A DNA stretch of 64,000 nt from Paenibacillus_D tarimensis_A (lineage in GTDB: Bacteria > Bacillota > Bacilli > Paenibacillales > Paenibacillaceae). Below are positions 17,189-25,713 of the stretch, one piece after another (the first letter of the stretch is position 1; every line of letters starts with the position of its first letter). Made by a program: the position numbers and the translations under genes. The notes below the pieces were generated by a model, which was not told the DNA's origin, did not search any database, and was given only the letters and a program-made list of their open reading frames with translations. The DNA is taken from assembly GCA_041281825.1 (NCBI GenBank), contig CP166298.1:3844001-3908000 (forward strand). Direction: 5' to 3'.

Positions 17189-18055
17189 TTATTGTTCATA
17201 TGAAAAACTGGGGTAGGAGCCCAAAACGCGGACTTGACATCCGATTGCTTCAATTTCGCTTATTGCCGCAGTCAGCAGAACCGAATCCAGGGACATGACG
17301 ATATCGATATAAAAATAATAACTGCCGAGTTTCTTCTTCGTCGGTCTGGACTCGATCTTGGACAGGTTGATACGGCGCCATGCGAAAGCCGACAGTACCT
17401 GATGCAGTGCCCCCGGATAATCCTCAGGCAGTGTAACCAGAATGCTTGTTTTCCGGATATCGGATTTACGCTCGGTAAACGGTTGGTTGCCGATCAATAA
17501 AAAACGCGTAAAATTGTTATTATGATCTGTGATCCCCTGCTGCAAAATATCCATTTGATGGAGAGTTGCACCGGCTTGAGTAGCAATTGCGGCCCAACCC
17601 TCACCCGGGCGCTCCTTAACCAATCGCACCGCTTCAACCGTGCTGCTGACATGCTCCAGTTCGGCATGTGCCAAGTTTTTTCGGATAAATTGAGTGCACT
17701 GCGCCATCGCAACCGGATGGCTTAACAGTTTGGAGATCCGGCTGTAGTCCGGCCCGTCTTGTCCATCCAAGTATTCCGAACGTCTCCCGATCAAATTTTG
17801 CACGGAAGGATATACCCACTCAGCTTGAATTGGCAATTCTACCTCATGTACAAGCCAATCCATATGCAAGCTGACAGAGCCTTCAATCGTATTTTCAATC
17901 GGAACAACGCTGTACTCGGTTTGACCGTTCGCCGTCGAAAGAAAGACGTCTGCGATCGGCTTATGATAACTCCACTTCACCTCTGTATCTGCAAATAAAT
18001 AACGGGCCGCTTCATCGGAAGTGCTTCCTTGGGGTAGTAACGCCACTCTTATCAT
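17189..18055 (-). CDS. pheA: Prephenate dehydratase with C-terminal ACT domain
   Basis: 288 aa. Residues ~1-190 are the dehydratase domain, with PIENTIEGSVSLHMDWL and the catalytic loop TDHNNNFTRFLLIG; ~205-280 are the phenylalanine-binding ACT domain, which includes the ESRPTKKKLGSYYFYID motif. It converts prephenate to phenylpyruvate and should be feedback-inhibited by Phe. SD GGAGAAG. The 5' end overlaps thrB by 4 bp. In B. subtilis pheA directly follows pheB; here three threonine genes intervene. Confidence 0.96.
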   Translation of the reverse strand: MIRVALLPQGSTSDEAARYLFADTEVKWSYHKPIADVFLSTANGQTEYSVVPIENTIEGSVSLHMDWLVHEVELPIQAEWVYPSVQNLIGRRSEYLDGQDGPDYSRISKLLSHPVAMAQCTQFIRKNLAHAELEHVSSTVEAVRLVKERPGEGWAAIATQAGATLHQMDILQQGITDHNNNFTRFLLIGNQPFTERKSDIRKTSILVTLPEDYPGALHQVLSAFAWRRINLSKIESRPTKKKLGSYYFYIDIVMSLDSVLLTAAISEIEAIGCQVRVLGSYPSFSYEQ

Positions 18056-19029
18056 GCCCTAACTTCTCCTTTAATCCACTCCATCAGGCCGGTACCTTCG
18101 TGGGTGCTGTCGAGGAGTTCGACTTGCGGGCCGGTTAATGACGGCTTCAGCCACATAATATCGGCCTGAATGCCTTCCTTATTCAGCGTCTCCAGCAAGA
18201 ACCGCTCCAAACCGGCCTTTTGCTTACTGTTCGAATCGACAAGCGCAAGCAGCGTCGGACCGGCACCACTCAGAGCCGCTCCCAGCGCGCCGTATGCGGG
18301 TGCGTTCTTCAAAATAATCTCCATTCCCGGTATTAGCGCAGCCCTGTACGGCTGATGCATCCGGTCTTGCATCCCATTACGGATCATCGCCAGGTTTCCG
18401 CTGGCAAAAGCTGCGACAAGCAGTGAGCTGCGGCTCACATTATAGACCGTGTCTTCCATACTGTACTGCTTCGGCAGGGCATTACGCGCTTTCTCGGTAG
18501 ATAACTGAAACCTTGGAATCGCCACCAGTACCTCGAGATCGGAGTGCGGTTCCAGCCGGATATAATCCGCTCTATCTCCGTCCCAAGCCGCAACGACAAT
18601 CCCTCCGAACAAGGAGGCTCCAACGTTATCCGGATGGCCTTCCAGCTCTGTAGCCAGATCGAACAGCCGTTGTTCGGAGAGCGGATTTCCTGCAATCGCA
18701 TTAGCCGCAACCAACGCGCCAACAATGGCCGTAGCGCTGCTTCCGAGCCCCCGCGTCAGCGGAATATCGCTGTACATCGATATATTTAGTTCAGGCGCAT
18801 GCAGCCCGGCTTCCTTAAACACCATTTGGGCTACCTTATAGATCAGATTCGTCTTATCTCGCGGAATGCCATCTAACCGCTCTCCATGCAGATCGATATG
18901 CGTTTTGCCTTTTGCAACGGACATTTCGATCCATGCATAGAGCGAAAGCGCCATACCCAGCGAATCAAAGCCCGGTCCCAGGTTAGCCGTACTCGCGGGA
19001 ACTTTCACAACAACCCGGCGGCCGTCCAT
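18052..19029 (-). CDS. thrB: Homoserine kinase
   Basis: 325 aa GHMP-family kinase that phosphorylates homoserine for threonine synthesis. PASTANLGPGFDSLGMAL at the N-terminus and the ATP loop PLTRGLGSSATAIVGAL (~85-101) are diagnostic; the C-terminal GAALSGAGPTLLAL glycine-rich motif is present. Its ATG overlaps the thrC stop (TAATG), so translation is coupled. It overlaps pheA by 4 bp. Confidence 0.97.
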   Translation of the reverse strand: MDGRRVVVKVPASTANLGPGFDSLGMALSLYAWIEMSVAKGKTHIDLHGERLDGIPRDKTNLIYKVAQMVFKEAGLHAPELNISMYSDIPLTRGLGSSATAIVGALVAANAIAGNPLSEQRLFDLATELEGHPDNVGASLFGGIVVAAWDGDRADYIRLEPHSDLEVLVAIPRFQLSTEKARNALPKQYSMEDTVYNVSRSSLLVAAFASGNLAMIRNGMQDRMHQPYRAALIPGMEIILKNAPAYGALGAALSGAGPTLLALVDSNSKQKAGLERFLLETLNKEGIQADIMWLKPSLTGPQVELLDSTHEGTGLMEWIKGEVRA

Positions 19030-20096
19030 TACGCTTCACCTTCTAATCGACGGATCGCCTCCAAAACGGCAGCCTCCGAATCCTCAACGACCAACGGCTC
19101 GGCTGCCACTGTCTTGATCGCGATATTCGGATCTTTCAATCCATGACCGGTCAATACGCATACAACCGTTTCGCCGCCGCGGAAAACGCCTTCGCGCTTT
19201 AATTTCATAACGCCGGCAATCGATGCCGCAGAAGCCGGCTCTGCAAAGATACCTTCACGGGACGCAATCGTGCGGTAAGCATTCAGAATTTCGTCATCCG
19301 TCACATAATTGATTTGTCCGTTTGATTCCTCTGCCGCTGCCACCGCAGTTTTCCAGCTGGCAGGATTGCCGATCCGGATCGCCGTCGCGACCGTTTCAGG
19401 GTTTGGAATCGGCTCACCCTTGACGATTGCCATAGCGCCTTCCGCTTCAAACCCGATCATCTTGGGAAGCGAAGCTATTTTCCCCATGCTGTGATACTCT
19501 TTAAAGCCCTTCCAGTAGGCGGATATATTCCCGGCATTGCCGACCGGTATTGCAAGATAATCAGGAGCTTTGCCAAGCTGATCGCTCACCTCGAAAGCCG
19601 CGGTCTTCTGGCCTTCAATCCGGTACGGATTAACAGAGTTGACTAGCGTGATCGGATGTTTGGCCGTTATTTCGCGTACGATCTCAAGCGCACGATCAAA
19701 GTTGCCTTCGATGGCGATGACTTTCGCCCCATAAATAATTGCCTGGGCAAGCTTCCCTAACGCGATATTGTTATTCGGAATCAGAACGACACATTTCAAG
19801 CCGCCTCTCGCCGCATAAGCAGCCGCAGCAGCAGAGGTATTACCTGTGGAAGCGCACATAATCGTTCTGCTTCCTTCCTCCATCGCCTTGGCAACGGCCA
19901 TCACCATGCCCCGGTCCTTAAAGGAACCTGTCGGATTGAGACCTTCATACTTGAAATAAAGGTCCAAATCGAGCTCAGCCGACAGGTTTTCCGCTCTAAC
20001 CAGCGGTGTATTTCCTTCCTGTAAAGTGATTAACGGCGTCTGTTCCGTTACAGGGAGAAACTCTTTGTAGGTGTGCAGTAGTCCCATATATCTCAT
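19029..20096 (-). CDS. thrC: Threonine synthase
   Basis: 355 aa fold-type II PLP enzyme. The PLP lysine lies in PTGSFKDRGMVMAV (~60), and the phosphate-binding loop is CASTGNTSAAAAAYAARGG. It converts O-phosphohomoserine to threonine. Length matches the short Gram-positive type. The SD AAAGGAG (20110-20116) is 13 bp from the ATG, and the upstream hom-thrC gap is filled by a repeat element whose inverted-repeat end lies only 7 bp before the SD. Confidence 0.97.
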   Translation of the reverse strand: MRYMGLLHTYKEFLPVTEQTPLITLQEGNTPLVRAENLSAELDLDLYFKYEGLNPTGSFKDRGMVMAVAKAMEEGSRTIMCASTGNTSAAAAAYAARGGLKCVVLIPNNNIALGKLAQAIIYGAKVIAIEGNFDRALEIVREITAKHPITLVNSVNPYRIEGQKTAAFEVSDQLGKAPDYLAIPVGNAGNISAYWKGFKEYHSMGKIASLPKMIGFEAEGAMAIVKGEPIPNPETVATAIRIGNPASWKTAVAAAEESNGQINYVTDDEILNAYRTIASREGIFAEPASAASIAGVMKLKREGVFRGGETVVCVLTGHGLKDPNIAIKTVAAEPLVVEDSEAAVLEAIRRLEGEA

Positions 20097-20117
20097 AATG
20101 ATTTAATAACTCCTTTG

Positions 20118-20401
20118 GCAGTTGTTTAAAATTCCGATTTTGATCACGAAGTTACTCAGGCTGTTGCTCACATCGGATCTCTAAGATACCCACAAAAGTG
20201 AAGTGAACCTTCGATGCATTTTCCGATTACTTTCGCGGGGCCCGATAATAGCCGGGACTTCCGGTGCTCACGTAGGTTTCGCCTACGCTCCGCTTCTCAT
20301 TCCCTAGCTTCATTCAACCTCCTTGGTGCTGAAAACCGGAATTTTAAACTTTTATTGCAAGAGCAGTTGTTTAAATTTCCGATTTTTATCACGAAGTTAC
20401 T
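20118..20401. repeat. MITE-like intergenic element with terminal inverted repeats, between hom and thrC
   Basis: GTTTAAAATTCCG (20124-20136) is exactly inverted at 20337-20349, and the similarity extends about 9 more bases inward with mismatches. Enclosed is ~200 bp of non-coding DNA. Directly after the right end, a 37/39-identical copy of the left end (20118-20156) recurs at 20363-20401, suggesting a nested or partly deleted second copy. A 34-bp block at 20226-20259 recurs at 31049-31082 with one mismatch. There is no transposase and no convincing terminator. Confidence 0.8.
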
Positions 20402-20417
20402 ACGATCCTTATGCTGA

Positions 20418-21704
20418 TCAGCCTTCTACCCGGTAAACGCTCTTCACCTTGCGGATAACGCTTAGTGACTCGAGCTGATGAAGCACTTTTTTCATTGCCG
20501 CTTTATTCGCATCATGCGTGATAACGATGATTTCCGCTTCCGGATTATGCGGGTTCGGCTGCTGCAGCACGGATTCAAGACTCACCTCGTAATCGGCAAA
20601 AACTTGCGTAATTTTCGCCAATACGCCGGCGCGGTCATCTACATGCAGCAGCAGAAAATATTTGCTCGAAATCTGTTCGTCGGTTTTCAGCTTCTTTTCC
20701 TTGTAAGCAGTAGCCGTCTGCCGGCCGTTCACGCCGAGCTTTAAATTTTTCACAACCGCCACCAGGTCCGCGACAACCGAAGTTGCCGTCGGCAATTCAC
20801 CTGCACCGGCACCGTAAAACATCGTCTCCCCTACCGCTTCCCCATATACATAAACCGCATTAAATACTCCGTTAACGGCTGCGATCGGATGCGATTGCTT
20901 TACCATTGTAGGCTGAACGGTCACACTGATGCAATCGTCCTGCCGTTCCGCAATGCCTAGCAGCTTTACTTCGTATCCAAGCCGCTTCGCATACAGGATA
21001 TCCTCGCTGGTAACCCCGGAAACGCCTTGGGTTGTCACATCGTCAAGCGCAACATTCGCCCGGAAGCCAAGCGTCGCAAGAATCGTCATCTTGCGGGCGG
21101 CATCCAGCCCCTCCACGTCCGATGTCGGATCGGCCTCGGCGTAACCGAGCTGCTGCGCCTCCTTCAGCACTTCGAGGTAAGAAGCGCCTTCCTGGCTCAT
21201 TTTCGTTAAGATATAGTTGGTCGTCCCGTTGACGATTCCCATAATTTTCGTAATTCGGTCCGATGAGAATCCTTCGATTAGCGTTCGGATGATCGGGATC
21301 CCGCCGGCCACGCTCGCTTCATACAACACATCGCAGCGGTTCTCCTGCGCCTTCCGGATAATTTCCGGACCATGGAGCGCCATCAGGTCTTTGTTTGCGG
21401 TGACGACATGCTTGCCGCGCGATAATGCTTCGAGTATATAAGCTTTGGTCTGATCAATTCCGCCCATAACCTCGACTATGACATCAATCTCAGGGTCATG
21501 CAGGATCTCATACGGATCCTCCGTTAATTTCTCGGAATCAATACTAATATTTCGGGCTTTGCCGCGGTTTTTCACCAAAATTTTCTCGATTGTTATTGTC
21601 GAACCGATCTGGCTTTGCAGGTCCTCCTGATGGCCTTCCACAATTCGAACAACGCCCGTCCCGACTGTCCCGAGACCGAGCAATCCTACTTTTACCGGTT
21701 TCAT
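20418..21704 (-). CDS. hom: Homoserine dehydrogenase with ACT domain
   Basis: 428 aa. N-terminal Rossmann NAD(P) motif VGLLGLGTVGTGVV, catalytic domain with ANKDLMALHG, LYEASVAGGIPIIR, NGTTNYILTKM and AEADPTSDVEGLDAARK, and a C-terminal ACT domain (~350-425, FLLLHVDDRAGVLAKIT). It reduces aspartate semialdehyde to homoserine. SD GGAGGAG. It follows pheB by 24 bp and precedes thrC after a 321-bp gap. Confidence 0.97.
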   Translation of the reverse strand: MKPVKVGLLGLGTVGTGVVRIVEGHQEDLQSQIGSTITIEKILVKNRGKARNISIDSEKLTEDPYEILHDPEIDVIVEVMGGIDQTKAYILEALSRGKHVVTANKDLMALHGPEIIRKAQENRCDVLYEASVAGGIPIIRTLIEGFSSDRITKIMGIVNGTTNYILTKMSQEGASYLEVLKEAQQLGYAEADPTSDVEGLDAARKMTILATLGFRANVALDDVTTQGVSGVTSEDILYAKRLGYEVKLLGIAERQDDCISVTVQPTMVKQSHPIAAVNGVFNAVYVYGEAVGETMFYGAGAGELPTATSVVADLVAVVKNLKLGVNGRQTATAYKEKKLKTDEQISSKYFLLLHVDDRAGVLAKITQVFADYEVSLESVLQQPNPHNPEAEIIVITHDANKAAMKKVLHQLESLSVIRKVKSVYRVEG

Positions 21705-21728
21705 TGCTTCTCCTCCAGCTCCATAATT

Positions 21729-22166
21729 CTAACCTTGTCCGATGATCGACGCCTTGCTTACGCCATCCAGCCTCCGAATGGCGTCAACCAGCGATGATAA
21801 CGGCCCTCCCATCAGCGAGGTGTCGACTGAAATGACCACATTCGCCATGCCCTGCAGCGGTATGCTTTGGTGAATCGTGAGTACATTCCCTTCCGAGTCC
21901 GCCACTAAGCCTAGTACCTTCGACAAGACGCCGGAGCGATGCTCCAAATCCATCGATACGGTGACGATCCTCTCCCGCTCCAACCGGCTTAAATCGTAAA
22001 CGCCGTCCTTATATTTATAGAAGGCGCTCCGGCTGATACCCGCACGTTCTACCGCTTCATGGACCGTGGCAGCTTCTCCCTTCTGCAGCATGTCCTTTAC
22101 CAGCATGGTTTTGACAATCGCTTCAGGCAAAATGTCCTCGCGGACGACATAATAACGTTCCCCCAT
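21729..22166 (-). CDS. pheB: ACT-domain protein PheB (UPF0735 family)
   Basis: 145 aa. Residues ~1-60 include a small HTH-like region (MLQKGEAATVHEAVERAGISRSAFYKYKDGVY), and ~68-140 form an ACT domain (SMDLEHRSGVLSKVLGLVADSEGNVLTIHQ). The family is known as PheB/YszB beside pheA; its biochemical role is not settled, and an amino acid-sensing regulator is likely. SD GGGAGG lies 7 bp before the ATG. First gene of the hom-thr-phe-ilv transcript. Confidence 0.88.
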   Translation of the reverse strand: MGERYYVVREDILPEAIVKTMLVKDMLQKGEAATVHEAVERAGISRSAFYKYKDGVYDLSRLERERIVTVSMDLEHRSGVLSKVLGLVADSEGNVLTIHQSIPLQGMANVVISVDTSLMGGPLSSLVDAIRRLDGVSKASIIGQG

Positions 22167-22209
22167 TCATTGTCCTCCCACAAAAGACAAATGTACTTCT
22201 ATAGTGGAC

Positions 22210-22238
22210 ATTATATCGGAAACCGGTAGATTGAGCAA
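22210..22238 (-). promoter_or_regulatory. Putative sigma-A promoter of pheB-hom-thrCB-pheA-ilvE
   Basis: Minus strand: -35 TTGCTC (22233-22238), 17-bp spacer, -10 TATAAT (22210-22215), 44 bp upstream of the pheB ATG. It lies downstream of the obg terminator, so the operon has its own promoter. Confidence 0.7.
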
Positions 22239-22359
22239 TAGGCTGGAACAAATGTTTAACTAATGATATCGATTCTGTGCCATCCTTGGAGACGACCGAC
22301 CGTGCGCGGTGATAAACAAGACAGTACAAGCACTGAAACTTATTATTTTCTCGGATTTG

Positions 22360-22382
22360 AAAAAAAGCTCCCGAGGGAGCTT
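22360..22382 (-). terminator. Rho-independent terminator after obg
   Basis: Minus strand: AAGCTCCC-TCG-GGGAGCTT hairpin followed by TTTTTT, 15 bp past the obg stop. Confidence 0.9.
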
Positions 22383-22396
22383 CCGAATGGAACGGA

Positions 22397-23719
22397 TCAT
22401 TCGTAAATGTAGTCGCTGCCTTCGAAAAATTCAAAGCCGTAATCGCCTATGCGCACCAGATCTCCATCCTTGGCGCCGGCTTTCCGGAGTGCCGCGTCTA
22501 CCCCCATTTTACGCATAACGCGCGCAAAACGCGTAACCTCGTCATACGAATTCAAATTACTCCGTTTAATAAATTTCTCAATTCCTTCACTTTCAACAAC
22601 ATAGATGCCGTCATCGTACCGGACAGTGAATTCGTTGCTTTCCTTTTTATCGTACTTATATACTTTCCGTTCGTCGACATCCTTGACTTCTTCGACAAGC
22701 GGCGTTTCCGGCACCGACTCGAGCACATCCGCAGCCTTGTACAGCAGTTCCCGGATGCCTTGTTTCGTCAGGGAGGAAATCGCTATAATTTCGTACGATT
22801 TATCCCCGTGAAACTGCGCCAGCTGCTCTTTAAACAGCTCGAGCTGTTCCTCAGCTTCGGGGATGTCCATCTTGCCCGCGGCAATAATCTGCGGACGCTG
22901 GGCGAGCTTCTCGTTGTATTTTACGAGCTCCTCGTTAATCTTCTGCCAATCGTCGAACGGATCTCTGCCTTCGGACCCAGACATGTCAACGACATGAATA
23001 ATAACGCGGGTCCGCTCCACATGACGCAAAAATTCATGCCCAAGTCCGACCCCTTCATGAGCGCCTTCGATCAACCCCGGAAGATCGGCCATTACAAAGC
23101 TCCGGCCGTCGCCGACATCGACAACGCCCAGATTCGGCGTAATCGTCGTAAAATGATAAGCGCCGACCTTCGGTTTTGCCGCGGAAACGACGGACAGCAA
23201 AGTCGATTTGCCGACGCTAGGGAAGCCGACAAGGCCGACATCGGCCATGACTTTCAGCTCCAGGACGATCCAGCGTTCCTCGCCTTCTTCCCCCTTCTCG
23301 GCAATATGCGGGGCCGGATTATTCGGCGTGGCAAAGCGGATATTTCCCCGTCCGCCCCGTCCGCCGCGGGCGACGACCACCTCTTGGCCATGCCGCGTCA
23401 TATCGGCGATAATCTCCTGCGAGTCGTCATCGATAATTACCGTTCCAGGCGGAATGCGCACGATCATATTTTCCGCTCCCGCGCCATGCATTCCCTTCGG
23501 CTTTCCCTTCTCTCCGCGAGGCGCTTTGAAATGCTTCTGATATCGAAAGTCCATCAGCGTACGCAACCCTTCATCGACACGAAAAATAACGTTCGCGCCC
23601 TTACCGCCGTCCCCGCCTGCAGGACCGCCTTCGGGAACGTAAAGTTCCCTGCGAAACGATACGATTCCGTCCCCGCCGTCTCCGCCTTTTACAAAAATTT
23701 TCGCTTTATCTACAAACAT
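22397..23719 (-). CDS. obg: GTPase Obg (ribosome assembly, CgtA family)
   Basis: 440 aa. The N-terminal glycine-rich Obg fold (~1-158) opens MFVDKAKIFVKGGDGG. The G domain (~159-330) has P-loop GFPSVGKSTLL, G3 DLPGLI, and a G4-like AGKMD. The C-terminal OCT domain (~355-435) includes FTVRYDDGIYVVESEGIEKF. Obg is an essential GTPase in 50S maturation; in B. subtilis it is also needed for stress and sporulation signalling. It lies 26 bp downstream of spo0B, the conserved spo0B-obg pairing. Confidence 0.97.
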   Translation of the reverse strand: MFVDKAKIFVKGGDGGDGIVSFRRELYVPEGGPAGGDGGKGANVIFRVDEGLRTLMDFRYQKHFKAPRGEKGKPKGMHGAGAENMIVRIPPGTVIIDDDSQEIIADMTRHGQEVVVARGGRGGRGNIRFATPNNPAPHIAEKGEEGEERWIVLELKVMADVGLVGFPSVGKSTLLSVVSAAKPKVGAYHFTTITPNLGVVDVGDGRSFVMADLPGLIEGAHEGVGLGHEFLRHVERTRVIIHVVDMSGSEGRDPFDDWQKINEELVKYNEKLAQRPQIIAAGKMDIPEAEEQLELFKEQLAQFHGDKSYEIIAISSLTKQGIRELLYKAADVLESVPETPLVEEVKDVDERKVYKYDKKESNEFTVRYDDGIYVVESEGIEKFIKRSNLNSYDEVTRFARVMRKMGVDAALRKAGAKDGDLVRIGDYGFEFFEGSDYIYE

Positions 23720-23745
23720 GTTGTCCGTTCCTCCACTTCAATCTA

Positions 23746-24477
23746 TCACAGGTCGGCCCGCAACCGGACCTCCTTCATCGCAGGATCGATATGTACAGCC
23801 TGCATGGGCGTGCCGGCAAGCTTTTCATTCAATTGCCGATACAACTCCCGATTCCCGGTCAGTTCCCCTTCCACTTGGATGGAGACAAAGAGCGAGCCTT
23901 CCTGCACGGAAATGCCGAGCGTCAACAGTGGGATATCCTCTTGTCCGGGTTTAACCGCAAAGCGGTATGCATTAATAAGTTCGATTAACGTTTCCGACAA
24001 TCGTTTGCCGTCAATCGGAAGCTCTGTCAGATTGACTTCACCTTCTACAATTACATCCAACCGCATCGAAGGGGAAATCGTTCGGAATGATTGAAGAAAT
24101 AGGACAAGCGCAGGCTGGCCAAGCTTGGCAATTCGGCTCTCCGCCGTCATCCGCTCCCTTATTTTCTCCACGTAATGTATGATTTTATCCGGTTTGTTCA
24201 TCCGGACGTATCCATATAATATCTGCAAATCGTTCATCCAATCGTGACGGTGATGGTTAAGCGTCCGAATCGATGTCATCTGAATCGCTTTAACCGACCT
24301 GTCAAGCCAATGCGACTGTTCCTTCCTTTCAAGCTTGACCCACATTGCTGCAGCGCCGATTACCCAAAGTACGAACACAACCGGCGACCACGGCAGGCTG
24401 TGCCATTTGAACAAAACAACCGCCGGAACGACAACAGATAGTGCAACCGCTAATTTTGCCGTACGAGTGTGAATCAT
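23746..24477 (-). CDS. spo0B: Sporulation phosphotransferase Spo0B, membrane-anchored form
   Basis: 243 aa. Residues ~65-110 form the four-helix H-box: LNHHRHDWMNDLQILYGYV, in which His78 corresponds to the phospho-acceptor His of Spo0B (RHDWMN). The C-terminal ~120 residues resemble a degenerate kinase ATPase fold. Spo0B relays phosphate from Spo0F to Spo0A. Unlike the soluble 192-residue B. subtilis protein, this one has ~50 extra N-terminal residues with two hydrophobic helices (~8-23 and ~31-47). Context between rpmA and obg supports the call. Confidence 0.88.
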   Translation of the reverse strand: MIHTRTAKLAVALSVVVPAVVLFKWHSLPWSPVVFVLWVIGAAAMWVKLERKEQSHWLDRSVKAIQMTSIRTLNHHRHDWMNDLQILYGYVRMNKPDKIIHYVEKIRERMTAESRIAKLGQPALVLFLQSFRTISPSMRLDVIVEGEVNLTELPIDGKRLSETLIELINAYRFAVKPGQEDIPLLTLGISVQEGSLFVSIQVEGELTGNRELYRQLNEKLAGTPMQAVHIDPAMKEVRLRADL

Positions 24478-24560
24478 CTATATTATTCTCCATTTCCTAA
24501 ACGTTCCAACTTTCATAGTATAGCACGGAAGCCGCCAAAGGTCATCTGCCGTCAAGCCGA

Positions 24561-24595
24561 AAAAAAAATAACCCCGGCCTCACTTGGCCGGGGTT
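24561..24595 (-). terminator. Terminator between rpmA and spo0B
   Basis: Minus strand: AACCCCGGCC-AAGTGA-GGCCGGGGTT, a perfect 10-bp stem, then ATTTTTTTTT. It implies that the ribosomal genes and spo0B-obg are at least partly separated transcriptionally. Confidence 0.92.
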
Positions 24596-24603
24596 GCGGA
24601 TAA

Positions 24604-24915
24604 TCAAGCTTCTACTGCTGCGGCAACCGGTGCGGTAGCGACCGGATATACGCTCACTTTCTTGCGATCGCGGCCCCAGCGTTCAAACTTCACTACACCT
24701 TCCACTTTTGCGAACAGCGTGTCATCTTTACCGATGCCCACATTGTTGCCAGGGTGGATCTTCGTACCGCGCTGACGAACGAGAATGCTGCCCGCCGTAA
24801 CGGCTTGACCGTCCGCACGTTTCGCCCCGAGACGTTTCGATTCGCTGTCACGTCCGTTCTTCGTAGAGCCGACACCTTTCTTGGAAGCGAAAAGCTGAAG
24901 ATTCAGTTTCAACAT
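24604..24915 (-). CDS. rpmA: 50S ribosomal protein L27
   Basis: 103 aa from the ATG at 24915, chosen because AAGGAGG is 8 bp upstream and the protein then begins MLKLNLQLFASKKGVG; the ATG two codons earlier is too close to the SD. The N-terminal extension ending LQLF before ASKKG is the Firmicute L27 cleavage site processed by Prp, encoded just upstream. L27 contacts the peptidyl-transferase centre. The C-terminus is Ala/Val-rich. Confidence 0.97.
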   Translation of the reverse strand: MLKLNLQLFASKKGVGSTKNGRDSESKRLGAKRADGQAVTAGSILVRQRGTKIHPGNNVGIGKDDTLFAKVEGVVKFERWGRDRKKVSVYPVATAPVAAAVEA

Positions 24916-24928
24916 GGTCATTCCCTCC

Positions 24929-25267
24929 TTATTCTATAAAATGTTCATGAATAACGACATATTTGCCGTATGATTGTTGTATGCTGTCAAGCATGACCGC
25001 CATCGATTCCAACAGCAGCTGAACCTTGGCTTCCGTCGCGGGATCGTCCGCTTCCGGCACTTCCGATTTCAGCCATCCGTTCTTCATCGAAGCGGGTAAT
25101 TGTACGCCCGTCAGAGCCTCAATCGAATTGACCGTGCCGACGGAAACGGCGGATACTCCGGCACAAATGATATCTTTGCCCGGTTTGGCGTACTTAGCGT
25201 GTCCTTCAATCGAGAACGATGCAATTCTCCGGTCTGTACGGTGACGCACGATCGTAATCGTAATCAT
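24929..25267 (-). CDS. prp: Ribosomal-processing cysteine protease Prp
   Basis: 112 aa, YsxB family. The active-site dyad is visible: His23 in IEGHAKYA and Cys35 in DIICAGVSAV. Prp removes the N-terminal extension of L27 in Firmicutes, and the matching LQLF cleavage site is in the next gene. Located between rplU and rpmA as in all such genomes; SD AAGAGGA. Confidence 0.95.
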   Translation of the reverse strand: MITITIVRHRTDRRIASFSIEGHAKYAKPGKDIICAGVSAVSVGTVNSIEALTGVQLPASMKNGWLKSEVPEADDPATEAKVQLLLESMAVMLDSIQQSYGKYVVIHEHFIE

Positions 25268-25278
25268 GCCCTATCCTC

Positions 25279-25590
25279 TTAAGCCTGGATTTTGCCAATC
25301 GTTACTTTCGTGTACGGTTGACGATGTCCTTGCTTACGGCGATAGTTCTTTTTTGCTTTATATTTGTATACGACGATCTTTTGGCCTTTGCCGTGCTTCT
25401 CGACAGTTGCCGTAACGGCTGCGCCGGCTACGACAGGAGTTCCCGTTACAAGACCTTCGCCGCCGGAAACGGCCAAAACGCGATCAAACGTTACGGAATC
25501 GCCTTCGTTCGCGTCCAGTTTCTCGATGAACAGTACATCGCCTTCTTGAACTTTGTATTGCTTGCCGCCAGTTTCAATAATAGCGTACAT
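25279..25590 (-). CDS. rplU: 50S ribosomal protein L21
   Basis: 103 aa. Diagnostic N-terminus MYAIIETGGKQYKVQEGD and C-terminus YKAKKNYRRKQGHRQPYT, which contacts 23S rRNA. First gene of rplU-prp-rpmA; SD GAGGAGG. It is preceded by a ~115-nt leader that probably folds into the L21 leader structure. Confidence 0.98.
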   Translation of the reverse strand: MYAIIETGGKQYKVQEGDVLFIEKLDANEGDSVTFDRVLAVSGGEGLVTGTPVVAGAAVTATVEKHGKGQKIVVYKYKAKKNYRRKQGHRQPYTKVTIGKIQA

Positions 25591-25707
25591 GGATGGTGCA
25601 CCTCCTCATGTCTAAGACTCGCCTAATCCAAGGTGGCGTAAACAAAACGCGCTTATAAACCCGATTGGTGCGGTTGTAGCATGTATAGCAGCAAACACTA
25701 GACACGC
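25591..25707 (-). ncRNA. Candidate L21 leader RNA
   Basis: The ~115-nt 5' leader of rplU, between the predicted start site (~25707) and the ATG, can close with a GTCTA / TAGAC pairing near its two ends and holds internal short stems. L21 leaders are a known autoregulatory RNA class before rplU in Firmicutes. The assignment rests on position and pairing by eye, not on a covariance-model match. Confidence 0.5.
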
Positions 25708-25713
25708 TAAAAG

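Noticed and set aside
20097..20417. T-box or threonine attenuator between hom and thrC
   Set aside because: No T-box UGGN sequence, no Thr-rich leader peptide and no terminator; the region is explained by the repeat element.
22760..24094. 444-codon open frame on the plus strand opposite obg and spo0B
   Set aside because: Antisense to two well-identified genes; His/Arg/Asn-rich composition, no SD or domain. It is a shadow of codon bias on the coding strand.
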